Counted from the stretch's first letter, positions 27,614-37,799 are shown. The stretch: DNA of 64,000 bases from Larkinella sp. C7 (GCF_006149005.1 NZ_VBSL01000003.1:248001-312000), one strand, 5' to 3'. The notes: generated from the sequence alone by a model not told the origin. Numbers and translations: made by a program.

Positions 27614-28645
27614 ATGGAATTTACAGTGAAGCAGATTGCTGCCCTGCTCGGCGGTACAGTTGATGGGAATGAATCTCTGAAAATCAGTCAACTGTCCAAA
27701 ATTGAAGAGGGTAAGGAAGGCAGCATCTCTTTTTTAGCGAATCTGAAATACGAACAGTATCTGTATACAACAGCCGCGTCAGCCGTCATTGTCAATCAGT
27801 CTTTTCAACCCCGGCAACCCGTTCAGGCAACCTTAATTTTCGTAGATAACTCCTATTCCGCTTTTACCAAGTTACTGGAGCACGTAAACCGGCTCCAGCC
27901 CACAGAAAAAATTGGCGTGGAGCAACCTTCCTTTATGGCCGAAACCAGCCGGATCGGTGACCGGGTCTACCGCGGGGCTTTTTCGTACATTGGAGAAAAT
28001 TGCCTGATTGGCAGCAATGTCAAAATATACCCACAGGCCTATATTGGTAACAACGTTACCATCGGAGACAACACGATCATTCATGCCGGTGCAAGGATCA
28101 TCGACAATACGGTAATTGGTCAGCAGTGCGTCATTAAACCGAATGCGGTGATTGGCAGCGAAGGGTTTGGGTTTGCCCCCGAACCCGACGGAAGCTACCG
28201 GGCGATTCCGCAGTTGGGCAACGTCATCATTGAAGACAACGTTAGCATTGGGGCCAACACCACCATCGATTGCGCCACGGTGGGTTCCACCATCATCCGG
28301 AAAGGCGTCAAGCTGGACAACCTGATTCAGGTGGGACACAACGTTGAAATTGGCCGAAACACGGTTATTGCGGCCCAGTGTGGCATTGCCGGTTCCGCTA
28401 AAATTGGCGAAAACTGCGTCATTGGCGGACAAAGCGGTATCACCGGTCACATTGTCCTAGCCAACCGCACGAAAGTGGGCGGTCGGTCGGGCGTTACCAA
28501 GTCCGTGAAAGAAGAGGGATTGTCGCTCAATGGCATGCCCGCTTTCGATGTCAAAGACAGCTTGCGATCGGCCCTTGTTTTTCAACGGCTGCCGTCACTC
28601 GAAAAACGCATCGGGGTGTTAGAAAATAAACTAAACAATCAGTAG
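27614..28645 (+). CDS. lpxD: UDP-3-O-acylglucosamine N-acyltransferase
   Basis: 343 residues, full length. N-terminal uridine-binding domain ([18 protein letters not shown]), then left-handed beta-helix hexapeptide repeats ([20 protein letters not shown]) and a C-terminal helix ([18 protein letters not shown]). It adds the second acyl chain in lipid A synthesis. Catalytic His is in QVGHNVEIG. It is followed by lpxC/fabZ after 75 bp, in the usual Bacteroidota order. Confidence 0.97.
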   Translation: MEFTVKQIAALLGGTVDGNESLKISQLSKIEEGKEGSISFLANLKYEQYLYTTAASAVIVNQSFQPRQPVQATLIFVDNSYSAFTKLLEHVNRLQPTEKIGVEQPSFMAETSRIGDRVYRGAFSYIGENCLIGSNVKIYPQAYIGNNVTIGDNTIIHAGARIIDNTVIGQQCVIKPNAVIGSEGFGFAPEPDGSYRAIPQLGNVIIEDNVSIGANTTIDCATVGSTIIRKGVKLDNLIQVGHNVEIGRNTVIAAQCGIAGSAKIGENCVIGGQSGITGHIVLANRTKVGGRSGVTKSVKEEGLSLNGMPAFDVKDSLRSALVFQRLPSLEKRIGVLENKLNNQ

Positions 28646-28720
28646 TTACAAACGAACGGTTTCCTACGGAATAGCCGTTATGAAGTGACGATAATAGTCT
28701 TCTGGTCAGAAGCTTACGGA

Positions 28721-30115
28721 ATGAATACCAAACAGCAAACAATTCAAAAATCGGTATCGGTCTCAGGTGTGGGGTTGCATACAGGCGTTACGGCAACGAT
28801 GACGTTCCTGCCCGCACCCGCCCATCACGGTTACAAATTTCAACGCGTCGATTTGCCGGGTCAGCCGATTGTCGATGCGGATGTCGATAATGTGGTCGAT
28901 CTGTCCCGCGGCACCACCCTGGAGCAGAACGGCGCGCGGATTCATACCGTCGAACATGCCCTGGCCTCGCTGGTCGGGTTGCAACTCGACAACATTCTGA
29001 TTCAGCTCGACGGCCCCGAACCGCCCATCATGGACGGCAGCTCGATCAAGTTCATCGAAGCCTTGCAGGATGCCGGAATTGAAGAACAGAATGCGTACCG
29101 TAACTACTTCGAAATCAACGAATACGTTCATTACAAGAATTCCGAAAAAGACATTGAAATTGCTGCTTTACCGCTCAACGACTATCGGCTCACCGTCATG
29201 GTGGACTACAACTCGCGGGTCATCACGAGCCAGCACGCGTTTCTAAATGACATCAGCCAGTTTTCGTCGCAGATCGCGATGTGCCGAACCTTTGTGTTTC
29301 TGCACGAACTGGAAATGCTCTACAAACAGAACCTGATCAAGGGCGGTGATCTGACCAACGCCATCGTTATTGTCGATCGGGATGTGCGCGAGGGCGAGCT
29401 GGATTACCTGGCTGACCTGTTGAACAAACCGAAAGTTAGCGTCAATAAGAAGGAGGGAATCCTGAATAACCTCGATCTGCATTACCCCAATGAAATGGCC
29501 CGCCATAAACTGCTCGACCTCGTCGGCGACCTGGCCCTGGTGGGGCGGCCCATCAAGGCGCAGATTCTGGCGGCCCGGCCCGGCCACGCGGCCAATGTGG
29601 CTTTTGCCAAAAAGATCAAGAAGTTGATGCAGAAAAATGCCGCGAACACGAGCCCGGCCTACGACCCGACTCAACCGCCGGTGTATGATTTTCACAAAAT
29701 CGCCAGCCTGCTCCCGCACCGCTACCCGTTCCAGATGATCGACAAAATCATCGCTCTGGACGAAACCAGCGTCGTTGGCGTGAAGAATGTAACCATGAAT
29801 GAGCAATATTTCATGGGGCATTTTCCGGGAAATCCGGTGATGCCGGGTGTATTGCAACTCGAGTCGATGGCCCAAACCGGCGGAATTCTGGTGCTGAGCA
29901 CCGTTCCGGATCCGGAGAACTACTGGCCCTACCTGATCGGTATCGAAAACTGCCGTTTTCGCCGGAATGTCGTTCCGGGCGATACGCTGATTTTTCGTTG
30001 TGAATTTATCTCGCCCATGAAGCGGGGGATCGTCAAAATGTCCGGCCGGGGATACGTCGCCGGGCAACTTGTCTGCGAAGCCGAAATGATCGCCAGTCTT
30101 GTTAAGAAAAAATAG
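28721..30115 (+). CDS. lpxC/fabZ: LpxC-FabZ fusion (UDP-3-O-acyl-GlcNAc deacetylase / hydroxyacyl-ACP dehydratase)
   Basis: 464 residues from ATG 28721; a GTG at 28685 would add 12 unconserved residues. Residues 1-310 are LpxC, with the zinc site His in HTVEHALASL and the later pair in HKLLDLVGDLAL. Residues ~325-464 are FabZ, with PHRYPFQMID and the catalytic Glu in VLQLESMAQTGG. The fusion is a hallmark of Bacteroidota and couples lipid A commitment with fatty acid supply. It ends 100 bp before lpxA. Confidence 0.97.
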   Translation: MNTKQQTIQKSVSVSGVGLHTGVTATMTFLPAPAHHGYKFQRVDLPGQPIVDADVDNVVDLSRGTTLEQNGARIHTVEHALASLVGLQLDNILIQLDGPEPPIMDGSSIKFIEALQDAGIEEQNAYRNYFEINEYVHYKNSEKDIEIAALPLNDYRLTVMVDYNSRVITSQHAFLNDISQFSSQIAMCRTFVFLHELEMLYKQNLIKGGDLTNAIVIVDRDVREGELDYLADLLNKPKVSVNKKEGILNNLDLHYPNEMARHKLLDLVGDLALVGRPIKAQILAARPGHAANVAFAKKIKKLMQKNAANTSPAYDPTQPPVYDFHKIASLLPHRYPFQMIDKIIALDETSVVGVKNVTMNEQYFMGHFPGNPVMPGVLQLESMAQTGGILVLSTVPDPENYWPYLIGIENCRFRRNVVPGDTLIFRCEFISPMKRGIVKMSGRGYVAGQLVCEAEMIASLVKKK

Positions 30116-30203
30116 GTTTAAGGTTTGAATTTCAACGTTTAAGGACGCGTTCCATTCCAACGCCCCGCTTTAAACGGAAGACGTTAAACCGAAAACGTTA
30201 AAC
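30115..30203. repeat. Imperfect inverted repeat between lpxC/fabZ and lpxA
   Basis: Left arm from GGTTTAAGGTTT at 30115; right arm ends with a tandem ACGTTAAACC word (30181-30203). The arms share GGTTTAA-GTTT and AACGTTT words in inverted order with mismatches. It is inside an operon and has no U-tract. Confidence 0.5.
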
Positions 30204-30214
30204 CACAAAGTTGA

Positions 30215-31009
30215 ATGATTCAACCACTTGCATACATCCATCCTGATTCTAAAATTGCTCAAAACGTTGTTATCGAGCCATTTGCAATCATCCATAAAGA
30301 TGTCGAAATCGGTGAAGGAACATGGATCGGCTCCCATGCCGTTATTAATGAGGGCGCCCGCATCGGCAAAAACTGTCGCATTTATCCGGGGGTCGTCATT
30401 TCGGCCATTCCCCAGGATTTGAAATTCAAAGGCGAATATACGCTCACCTTCGTGGGCGATAATACCACCATTCGGGAGTACGCTACGGTGAGCCGGGGAA
30501 CCGAAGAACACCGCCGAACCGAAATTGGCAGCGATTGCCTGATCATGGCCTATGCGCACGTCGCGCACGATTGCCGGATTGGGAACCACTGTCTCATTGG
30601 CAATACCGTCCAGATGGCGGGCCACGTTCAACTCGGCGACTGGGCGATCATCAGCGCGTTCAGTGCCGTACACCAGTTCGCTAAAATCGGGATTCATTCC
30701 TTCATTTCGGGTGGTTCGCTGGTTCGGAAAGACGTTCCGCCCTTTTCCAAAGCGGCCCGCGAACCGATCACCTATGCCGGGATCAACTCCGTGGGGCTGC
30801 GTCGGCGCGGCTATACCAACGAGCAAATCAACCAGATTCAGGAAATTTACCGGTATGTCTACCTGCGTGGCTTGAACAACGCCGAAGCGCTCACCCGCAT
30901 CGACCTGGAATTGCCTCCTTCCGACGAACGCGACGAAATCGTCAACTTCATTCGCAACTCCGAACGCGGCATCATGAAAGGCCCATCGGGGCGGGAAGTG
31001 GGAGAGTAA
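30215..31009 (+). CDS. lpxA: UDP-N-acetylglucosamine acyltransferase
   Basis: 264 residues, full length. Left-handed beta-helix of hexapeptide repeats (IGEGTWIGSHAVINEGARIG), catalytic His in AYAHVAHDC, and a C-terminal helical domain with GLRRRGYTNEQINQI typical of LpxA. It performs the first lipid A step. Third gene of the lpxD-lpxC/fabZ-lpxA run. Confidence 0.97.
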   Translation: MIQPLAYIHPDSKIAQNVVIEPFAIIHKDVEIGEGTWIGSHAVINEGARIGKNCRIYPGVVISAIPQDLKFKGEYTLTFVGDNTTIREYATVSRGTEEHRRTEIGSDCLIMAYAHVAHDCRIGNHCLIGNTVQMAGHVQLGDWAIISAFSAVHQFAKIGIHSFISGGSLVRKDVPPFSKAAREPITYAGINSVGLRRRGYTNEQINQIQEIYRYVYLRGLNNAEALTRIDLELPPSDERDEIVNFIRNSERGIMKGPSGREVGE

Positions 31010-31017
31010 GGAGAATT

Positions 31018-31107
31018 GAATAACGAACACTGAATATTGAATACTGAATATCGAAGCCTTTACCCGGATTTCGTTATTCGTTATTCAATATTTAACATTC
31101 GTTATTT
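31018..31107. repeat. Long imperfect inverted repeat after lpxA
   Basis: Arms of about 37 nt (31018-31055 and 31070-31107) match at about 30 of 37 positions. They are built from the words GAATAACGAA, TGAATATTGAATA and GAATATCGAA. There is no U-tail after it; the right arm runs into the start region of the ABC ATPase gene. Long enough to form a strong RNA hairpin. Confidence 0.75.
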
Positions 31108-31122
31108 TTTTGTTTGAAATAT

Positions 31123-31737
31123 ATGCAAATTACCACCGAACGACTCAGCAAGCGCTTCCGGCGCGAGTGGATTTTCCGGAACGTTGATCTGACGATGCGG
31201 GCCGGAAACAGCTACACCTTTGTCGGCCCGAACGGCAGTGGAAAATCAACCCTGCTCCAGACCCTCGCCGGCGTTTTGCCCGCTTCGGAAGGTAGCATCC
31301 ACTATACGGTTCAGGAAAAACCGGTCGACATTGACGACTGGTTCCGCCACCTGGTGGTAGCGGCTCCGTACCTCGAACTGATTGAAGAATTGACGCTCCT
31401 CGAATTGCTGACGTTCCACCAGGCCTTCAAACCGTTTAAAAACCAGCTTACGCCCGACCAGCTTTGCGAACTGATGTATCTGAGCCACGCCCGGAACAAG
31501 GAAATCAAAGCGTTTTCGTCGGGCATGAAACAACGCGTCAAACTGGGCCTGGCGTTTTACTCCGAAGCCGCCATCGTGATGCTGGACGAACCCACGTCCA
31601 ACCTCGACAAACAGGGCGTCGCCTGGTACCGCGAGCGCGTCCGGTTGCTTTCCGACCAACTCGTCTTGATCGGCTCCAACCAGCCCGACGAATACGATTT
31701 CTGCCCCAACGTCATCGACATCAGCCGCTGGAAGTAA
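31123..31737 (+). CDS. ABC transporter ATP-binding protein
   Basis: 204 residues from ATG 31123; TTG 31114 is an alternative. Walker A GPNGSGKST, signature FSSGMKQRVKL and Walker B VMLDEPTSNLD are intact. The length is that of the short single-domain ATPases of the CcmA/NatA type. No permease gene is adjacent. It is common immediately after lpxA in Cytophagales. Transport substrate unknown; a link to envelope lipid or polysaccharide export is suggested only by position. Confidence 0.92.
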   Translation: MQITTERLSKRFRREWIFRNVDLTMRAGNSYTFVGPNGSGKSTLLQTLAGVLPASEGSIHYTVQEKPVDIDDWFRHLVVAAPYLELIEELTLLELLTFHQAFKPFKNQLTPDQLCELMYLSHARNKEIKAFSSGMKQRVKLGLAFYSEAAIVMLDEPTSNLDKQGVAWYRERVRLLSDQLVLIGSNQPDEYDFCPNVIDISRWK

Positions 31738-31984
31738 TTCTTTCCAGGCTTGCTGATGGGCTAAATTGTCCCTCAAAACAGCCTTTCAGGAACATACAGT
31801 TGCAACTCTTCGCGTCGTTATGGAGTCATGGTAATTGAGACAAAAGAAGTTAGACAAGAGAATAGAGAATTGGTATTTTGAGTAGGATAGAAGGTGTCTT
31901 TCCTCTCTGGTCTCAACGGTCCGCCGTCGCGGCTCTTTCCTCTAAAATGATTATCTTGAAATTCTTTACTGATGTCGCCGGTCT

Positions 31985-34900
31985 ATGTGCAGAACGTTTA
32001 CTTTCGCTTTGTTTTTCGTGCTTTTGGGACTGCTCTCTTCCGCTTTTGCTGAGGCTCCGGGTGGGGCCGTACGGTTTGTGCAGAACAAGGGCCAGTGGTC
32101 GCCGGAAGTGCTGTTCCGGGCCGAATTACCGGGCGGTTTTTTGTTCCTGAAAAAGCAGTCGCTCCACTACGTTTTTTACGATACCGAAACCCTGGATCGG
32201 CTTCACGCGGGGCCTGTTAACCAGCCTGCAGCCCGAACGGCAGCGCCCCCCGAACGCGCCGAACCGCTGGTGAATGCCCACGGCGTGGATGTACAACTGC
32301 AAAACAGCCTGCCCACGGCCCAAATTGAAAGCAAAAACCGCGTTTCCGAACATCTGAATTATTTTTTGGGGAATGACTCCAACCGCTGGGCGAGTGCCGT
32401 TCCGGCTTTTGGCGAAATCATCTACCACGATATTTATCCCGGAATCGACCTGCGGCTGTTTGCCTATTACCAGACGATGAAATACGAGTTTCTGGTAAAA
32501 CCGGGTGCCGATCCGTCGGTGATCCGGTTGCGGTATGACGGAGCGTCGTCGGTTCGTTCGGAAAAGGGACAACTGGTTATTGAAACCAGCCTTTTGCCCT
32601 TTCGGGAAGAAAAACCGTATTCGTTTACCGAAAAAAACAACAAAACCACGGAGGTCCCGGCCGATTGGGTGCTGGAAGATAAAACCGCCACGTTTCGTTT
32701 TCCCAATGGCTACGACAAACAGCAACCGCTCACCATCGATCCGACCCTGATCTTTTCAACCTATTCCGGTTCGGTCAGCGACAACTGGGGGCACACGGCC
32801 ACCTACGACAACGACGGCAACCTCTACACGGCCGGAACCGTGTACGGGACCAGTTTTGTGCCGACCACCGGCGCGTTTCAAACCCGGTATGGAGCCGAAA
32901 TGGATGTGGCCATCATGAAATTCAGCCCGGACGGGAAACAGCTGTTGTATGCAACCTACCTGGGTGGATCGACCGGAGAAACGCCTAACAGTCTGATTGT
33001 GAACAGTAAAAACGAACTGCTGATTTACGGCGTTACCTCATCGGCGAATTTCCCGACAACGGCTTCAGCCTACAGCCGGAAATTTGCGGGTGGTACGGGG
33101 TATATTCCCATCGGGAATGGGTTGCCCGAACCGGGCAGTCTTTTCGGAACCATCTACTTCCGAACCGGAACCGATTTGTTTTTAGCCAACCTCGGCACCG
33201 ACGGCCGGACCCTGAAAAGCAGTACGTACGTCGGCGGTTCGGCCAACGATGGCATCAATGTGGCCGATCAATACCTGGGTATCTACAATTACGGCGACGA
33301 CCTGCGGGGAGAAATCATGGTCGATAAAAACGACAATGTCTACGTGGCCACGGTGTCGTTTTCCGCTGATTTCCCGGTAACGGCCAACGCTCCGCAACCC
33401 AAACTCAACGGCCCGGCCGATGCGGTTTTGCTGCAACTGAGTCCGGATTTAAGCCAGTTGCGTTGGAGTACGTATTTTGGCGGAAGTGGTTACGATGTCG
33501 CTTACGCGTTGCGAATCGGCGCGTCGGGGTCGCTGTATGCCGTTGGGACCACTCGTAGCGCAGATTTGCCGGGTATGGCCGGTGCCTTCAAACCGGCCAT
33601 TGGCGGTCAGGAAGACGGTTTTCTGGTCAAATTTACCAACAACCAGCTCGACCGTAGCACCTACCTGGGCACCAACGCCGACGATGCCGCTTACCTCATC
33701 GACCTCGACCCGCAGGAAAATCCGCACGTTTTTGGCCTAACCCGGGGAACGTACGCGGTGACGGACAGTGTGTATCAAAACGCCCGGAGCGGGCAGTTCA
33801 TTCACGCGCTTGACCCCACGCTGTCAAAAACCGTCTTTTCAACCGTCATCGGTTCCGGCCGGGTGGGGCCGGATATTTCACCGACGGCTTTTCTGGTGAA
33901 CGAATGCGGCAATATTTATTTGTCGGGCTGGGGCGGCAATGTGAATATCCGGAGTGCCAACGTCAACAGCAGCACGCGTGGGTTGCCCGTCACAGCGGAT
34001 GCCTTCCGACGGACGACCGATGGCAGCAATTTCTGGCTGGCGTTGCTGGAGCAGGGCGGGAAATCGCTTTTGTATGCCACCTATTTCGGTAGTCAAAACC
34101 CGGCTGGGCGCGGTGATCACGTCGATGGCGGAACCAGCCGGTTCGATAAAAGTGGGGTGATCTACCACGCGGCCTGTGCCTGTGGAGGAACGTCTTTTCC
34201 GGCGACGGCCCAGGTCTGGTCACAAACCAACAAAAGCCCCAACTGCAACAATGCGGCTTTCAAATTCGACATCGACCGGCTGAAAGCCACCTTCGATGCC
34301 TATCAGGGAACGCAGAAAGACGTCATTCAGGGTTGTACGCCGTTGACGCTCAATTTCGTCAACACCAGTGAAGGCGGCATTACCTACGCTTGGGATTTTG
34401 GCGACACCGGCACCTCAACCAACCCGGCGCAGGTGAGCCATACGTTTGATAAACCGGGCGAATACACGGTTACGCTGACGGCCTACAACCGGCTGACCTG
34501 CAAGCGGGTCGATGTTGCCAAAAAGGTGATTAAAGTCTTTCCCACCAATTTCAAGGTCAGCAAAGACACTACGATTTGTCCGGGACAGCCGGTTCAACTG
34601 CTGGCGGAAGGGGGAGCCACCTACGCCTGGACGCCCACGCAGGGAATGACCACGGCGACGGTGAGCAACCCGGTGGTGAATCCCACCCAAACCACCACCT
34701 ATTCCGTAAAGATCACGAACGAAAATGGGTGTTCGACCACCAAAAATGTGACCATTACCACCGATGATTCCTTCCGGCCCGTTGCCGAGGTGCGGCTCAG
34801 TTCGGAATGCGGACGGCCCATGAAAGTGGAACTGGTCAACAAAACGACGGGTGCCACCGGCCTGGAGTGGATCATGGGCAATGGTGACACGTTGCGGACT

Positions 34901-35245
34901 AATTCGCCCGAGCCGTATCAATATCCGCAATCCGGGCAGTATGAAATTACTGTGACGGCTTCCAAAAACGGGTGCAGTCTGGCACTCAATCTACCGGTTA
35001 TTATCGAGAACATGAGTGAGGTTCCGAACGTCGTAACGGCCAACAACGACGGGAAAAACGATGTGTTCAACGTGGGATTCACGGGAGCAAAGCTGGAGAT
35101 TTTTAACCGCTGGGGCAAACTGATTTACCGCAGTGAAAATTACACGAACAACTGGGGAGATGAGGCACCGGGCGGCTTGTATTATTACCTGCTGACGACG
35201 CAGCGGGGGACGCAGTGCAAGGGCTGGGTGGAGGTGCTGGAGTGA
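31985..35245 (+). CDS. Large secreted SBBP/PKD protein with CHU_C gliding-type C-terminus
   Basis: 1086 residues with a signal peptide ending SSAFAEA. The N-terminal domain (about 25-250, opening VRFVQNKGQWSPEVLF) precedes SBBP beta-propeller repeats (STYLGGSTGETPNSLIV, STYVGGSANDGINVA, STYFGGSGYDVAYALRI). Then comes a PKD domain (about 790-860, TYAWDFGDTGTSTNPAQVSH), a second Ig-like unit (TTYSVKITNENGCSTT) and a CHU_C-type domain (VVTANNDGKNDVF, EIFNRWGKLIYRS) for type IX secretion and surface attachment. Probably an adhesin-like surface protein; no enzyme motif is visible. Single gene between gaps of 247 and 141 bp. Confidence 0.9.
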   Translation: MCRTFTFALFFVLLGLLSSAFAEAPGGAVRFVQNKGQWSPEVLFRAELPGGFLFLKKQSLHYVFYDTETLDRLHAGPVNQPAARTAAPPERAEPLVNAHGVDVQLQNSLPTAQIESKNRVSEHLNYFLGNDSNRWASAVPAFGEIIYHDIYPGIDLRLFAYYQTMKYEFLVKPGADPSVIRLRYDGASSVRSEKGQLVIETSLLPFREEKPYSFTEKNNKTTEVPADWVLEDKTATFRFPNGYDKQQPLTIDPTLIFSTYSGSVSDNWGHTATYDNDGNLYTAGTVYGTSFVPTTGAFQTRYGAEMDVAIMKFSPDGKQLLYATYLGGSTGETPNSLIVNSKNELLIYGVTSSANFPTTASAYSRKFAGGTGYIPIGNGLPEPGSLFGTIYFRTGTDLFLANLGTDGRTLKSSTYVGGSANDGINVADQYLGIYNYGDDLRGEIMVDKNDNVYVATVSFSADFPVTANAPQPKLNGPADAVLLQLSPDLSQLRWSTYFGGSGYDVAYALRIGASGSLYAVGTTRSADLPGMAGAFKPAIGGQEDGFLVKFTNNQLDRSTYLGTNADDAAYLIDLDPQENPHVFGLTRGTYAVTDSVYQNARSGQFIHALDPTLSKTVFSTVIGSGRVGPDISPTAFLVNECGNIYLSGWGGNVNIRSANVNSSTRGLPVTADAFRRTTDGSNFWLALLEQGGKSLLYATYFGSQNPAGRGDHVDGGTSRFDKSGVIYHAACACGGTSFPATAQVWSQTNKSPNCNNAAFKFDIDRLKATFDAYQGTQKDVIQGCTPLTLNFVNTSEGGITYAWDFGDTGTSTNPAQVSHTFDKPGEYTVTLTAYNRLTCKRVDVAKKVIKVFPTNFKVSKDTTICPGQPVQLLAEGGATYAWTPTQGMTTATVSNPVVNPTQTTTYSVKITNENGCSTTKNVTITTDDSFRPVAEVRLSSECGRPMKVELVNKTTGATGLEWIMGNGDTLRTNSPEPYQYPQSGQYEITVTASKNGCSLALNLPVIIENMSEVPNVVTANNDGKNDVFNVGFTGAKLEIFNRWGKLIYRSENYTNNWGDEAPGGLYYYLLTTQRGTQCKGWVEVLE

Positions 35246-35327
35246 GTTTTTGTAACCAATTGAAGATTCTTTAAGCTTTGTCGTAGAATTTAATAGAAGA
35301 ATTCCCATTGGATTCCAACCTGTATTT

Positions 35328-35360
35328 CTGCAATATATAAAGTTTACTTATATATTGCAG
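35328..35360. repeat. Perfect 13-bp hairpin upstream of TonB-C gene
   Basis: CTGCAATATATAA, 7-nt loop, TTATATATTGCAG, ending 26 bp before the next start codon. No U-tract. It could be an operator or a 5' leader hairpin. Confidence 0.7.
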
Positions 35361-35386
35361 AGGTATAAGCTATTACCTTAAATTCT

Positions 35387-35791
35387 ATGATAGGATCACT
35401 CTATTTATCTGCTCTAATCCTGGTTGCTGCGATCAGTGTAGCTAATGCCCAGACCGTTGATGCGCATGTTTCAACGGATAGTGTGTATACCAAAGTGGAT
35501 CAAATGCCTCAGTTTTCGGGTGGAATGAAAGCGCTGATGAAACTGGTGGATGGAAATCATCATTACCCAAAAGAAGCCCGTAAGAATAAGATTCAGGGCA
35601 AAGTTTTTTTAGAATTTGTTATTCATGAAGATGGAACGCCCGGCAACTTTAAAGTAACCCAAGGTTTGGGCTATGGGTGTGATGAGGCAGCACTGGAGGC
35701 ATTCAGAACCATGCCCAAATGGGTGCCGGGTAAACTGGCGGGAAAACCGGTAAAAGTAAAGTTAAGAACCGCTTATCTGTATGGGATGTAA
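35387..35791 (+). CDS. TonB C-terminal domain protein
   Basis: 134 residues. A signal peptide or anchor (residues 1-22, ending VANAQ) is followed by a TonB-C domain (YPKEARKNKIQGKVFLEFVI, GYGCDEAALEAFRTMPKW). It lacks the proline-rich spacer of a full TonB, so it is a short periplasmic relative of the kind often found in Bacteroidota. A role in energising TonB-dependent receptors is possible, but without a clear transmembrane anchor it may act differently. Monocistronic. Confidence 0.88.
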   Translation: MIGSLYLSALILVAAISVANAQTVDAHVSTDSVYTKVDQMPQFSGGMKALMKLVDGNHHYPKEARKNKIQGKVFLEFVIHEDGTPGNFKVTQGLGYGCDEAALEAFRTMPKWVPGKLAGKPVKVKLRTAYLYGM

Positions 35792-35903
35792 CGAAGACAG
35801 GATTCAAAATGGTCTGCTAAACAGCTGAGTAGTTGATGTTTGCAGAAGCGTTCATCCTATGAACTTTTTTACTACCTTTAACGACCCATAAATTACCAAC
35901 GAT

Positions 35904-36098
35904 ATGGCATTGGCATGGTTTATATCCCTCGTTGTCCTGGCCTGGTATTGCGGAAAAGCATTGCGCACGCCTGGCAAACCGAATTGGCATAAAGCCATTG
36001 TGTCTACTATGTTTTGGCCTTTTTCGATTCTGACGAACTGGCAGGCGGAAAAAGAGGAGAAAAAAAGGAGCGTAACACCCTGCCCCTTACCCGGCTGA
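35904..36098 (+). CDS. Small membrane protein, 64 residues
   Basis: Starts at ATG 35904 with a hydrophobic N-terminal segment (ALAWFISLVVLAWYCG), then a basic-aromatic stretch (NWHKAIVSTMFWPFSIL) and a charged tail. The last 12 bp overlap the 3' end of the converging HAD gene. Plausible as a real small protein by composition, but no family is recognised. Confidence 0.5.
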   Translation: MALAWFISLVVLAWYCGKALRTPGKPNWHKAIVSTMFWPFSILTNWQAEKEEKKRSVTPCPLPG

Positions 36099-36722
36099 GA
36101 CCACGGTTTTGACGATGTCCTGTACGGTATAAAAAACCGTACTATCGGCGTAGGCTTCCAGTACATCGGCGCGGGTGTAGCCCCAGGCAACGCCACCGAA
36201 GGCAATACCGGCTCCTTTCGCAGCTTCCATGTCCCGAATTTCATCGCCGACACAAAGCGCTTCGCCGGGCTGTACGCCAACTTTTGCCAGGGCTTTTCGG
36301 AATTTGTGCTGTTTCCCGAACAGCGAACTGCCACAGCCGTAGTGCGTAATGAGGGCTGCGGTTTCGGGGCCCAGCACCCGTCGGATATTCTCTTCCGAAT
36401 TCGAACTGACAATGGCGAGCCGGACGCCCTGATTCGACAACTGCTTTAACAGATCGGGAATACCTTCAAACAACGGAATTTGCGCAATGTCTTTGCCCAT
36501 CTGGCGAATAAAGGCATTGGCAATGAGCGGTATTTTCCAGGCGGGCAGCCGGGTGTTTTTCATCAACTGACGGGCATCCATGCCCCGGAGCTGATCGACA
36601 TTTTCAGGATCGATGGGTGGAAAATGGTAGGTCTCCGCCAGCACATTTACCGTTTTCAAAAAATAAGGAAAGGAATCGGCCAGCGTGCCATCGAAATCGA
36701 AAATAACCAGTTTGTAGTTCAT
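36087..36722 (-). CDS. HAD-superfamily phosphatase (phosphoglycolate phosphatase-like)
   Basis: 211 residues from ATG 36722; a longer in-frame start at 36800 adds 26 unconserved residues. Motif I FDFDGTLADS, motif II Ser in LAIVSSNSEE, motif III Lys in KFRKALAKVG, motif IV GDEIRDMEAAK. The helical cap lies between motifs I and II. It hydrolyses a small phosphorylated metabolite in the cytoplasm; phosphoglycolate, pyrophosphate or a sugar phosphate cannot be told apart by sequence alone. Single gene. Confidence 0.9.
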   Translation of the reverse strand: MNYKLVIFDFDGTLADSFPYFLKTVNVLAETYHFPPIDPENVDQLRGMDARQLMKNTRLPAWKIPLIANAFIRQMGKDIAQIPLFEGIPDLLKQLSNQGVRLAIVSSNSEENIRRVLGPETAALITHYGCGSSLFGKQHKFRKALAKVGVQPGEALCVGDEIRDMEAAKGAGIAFGGVAWGYTRADVLEAYADSTVFYTVQDIVKTVVSAG

Positions 36723-36941
36723 CGTCTTTGTTGTTTTACTTGCCGATTTAAAGTCCTGAAAGGCCGTCTGGATGGGAACTTGTTCAAGAGAAACTCCCAA
36801 AGTTCAGGCTGATAAGCGGTTTTTCCATCCATCATCCCCATTTTCTTTTCTACAAAAAACTTTTTTTCAAAACCGCGTAGGGGGAGCGATTCCGACGCGG
36901 GTCATAGCCGTATACAACAGCAAATACATTCACAAATCGCT

Positions 36942-37664
36942 ATGACAACCATGAAATTATCCACCATTCTTTCCGCTTTTTTTCTTTTCGCCCTGGTGTC
37001 GCTGACCTCCTGCGACTTTGAACACGTCGGCCCTTATGAAGAGGACGACCGCTCGTTTGGCCTGACCAACTTCGACCGGCTCGACATGGGCAGTGCCTTT
37101 ACCATCAGCGTCGAACAAGGCAGCAACTTTAGCATCGAAGCCCGCGGCAACAGCCGGGATCTGGATGATCTCGACATCTACACCCGCGCCGGTACGCTGT
37201 ACGCCCGCTATCGCAATGGCTCGTCGCGGCACCGGCGTTACGACATGAACATCACGATTACGATGCCAAGCCTGCGGGGCGTCGATTTTTCCGGTGCCTC
37301 GCGTTCCGACATCAGCGGTTTTCAGGGCCTGCGGGATTTCGATATCCGGCTGACGGGTGCATCCCGTTCAACGGTCGACATCGATGCCGACCGGACCAAC
37401 ATCGACCTGTCGGGCGCATCAGACCTCGATCTCAGGGGAGCGAGTGGGCTGCTGATCGGCGAGTTGTCGGGAGCCAGCAAAGTAGAAGCCTTTGATTATC
37501 CGGTTGATGAAGCCGAACTGGATTTGTCGGGAGCCAGCACGGCCCGCGTCCGGGTGTCGAAACTGCTCGAAGTAAAAGCCAGTGGCGCCAGCAGCGTGCG
37601 GTATCGGGGTACTCCCGAGGTAAAAACCAATATATCGGGGTCAAGCACCGTGCGCAAGGATTGA
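36942..37664 (+). CDS. GIN-domain (DUF2807) lipoprotein
   Basis: 240 residues with a lipobox (VSLTSC) after the signal. The body is a head-GIN domain beta-solenoid: repeated SGAS units (VDFSGASRSDISG, IRLTGASRSTVDI, IDLSGASDLDLRG, GELSGASKVEAF, LDLSGASTARVRV, VKASGASSVRYRG), about 20 residues per turn. Function unknown; in Bacteroidota these are putative auto-transporter adhesin-like surface lipoproteins. A terminator follows 50 bp later. Confidence 0.9.
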   Translation: MTTMKLSTILSAFFLFALVSLTSCDFEHVGPYEEDDRSFGLTNFDRLDMGSAFTISVEQGSNFSIEARGNSRDLDDLDIYTRAGTLYARYRNGSSRHRRYDMNITITMPSLRGVDFSGASRSDISGFQGLRDFDIRLTGASRSTVDIDADRTNIDLSGASDLDLRGASGLLIGELSGASKVEAFDYPVDEAELDLSGASTARVRVSKLLEVKASGASSVRYRGTPEVKTNISGSSTVRKD

Positions 37665-37713
37665 TTTCAACGATGCAAGAAGTGAGAGTAAAGAGAAAAG
37701 ACTTTTTAACCAA

Positions 37714-37741
37714 AAAGGAGCACCCGACAAGTGCTCCTTTC
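37714..37741. terminator. Intrinsic terminator
   Basis: AAAGGAGCAC, 7-nt loop, GTGCTCCTTT and pyrimidine-rich tail, 50 bp after the GIN-domain gene. The flanks suit both strands. Confidence 0.75.
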
Positions 37742-37799
37742 TTCTGTACTTGCTTTGAAAAAACTCAGAAGTTGTTTGAGCAAAGGCCGGAAGCCTGTC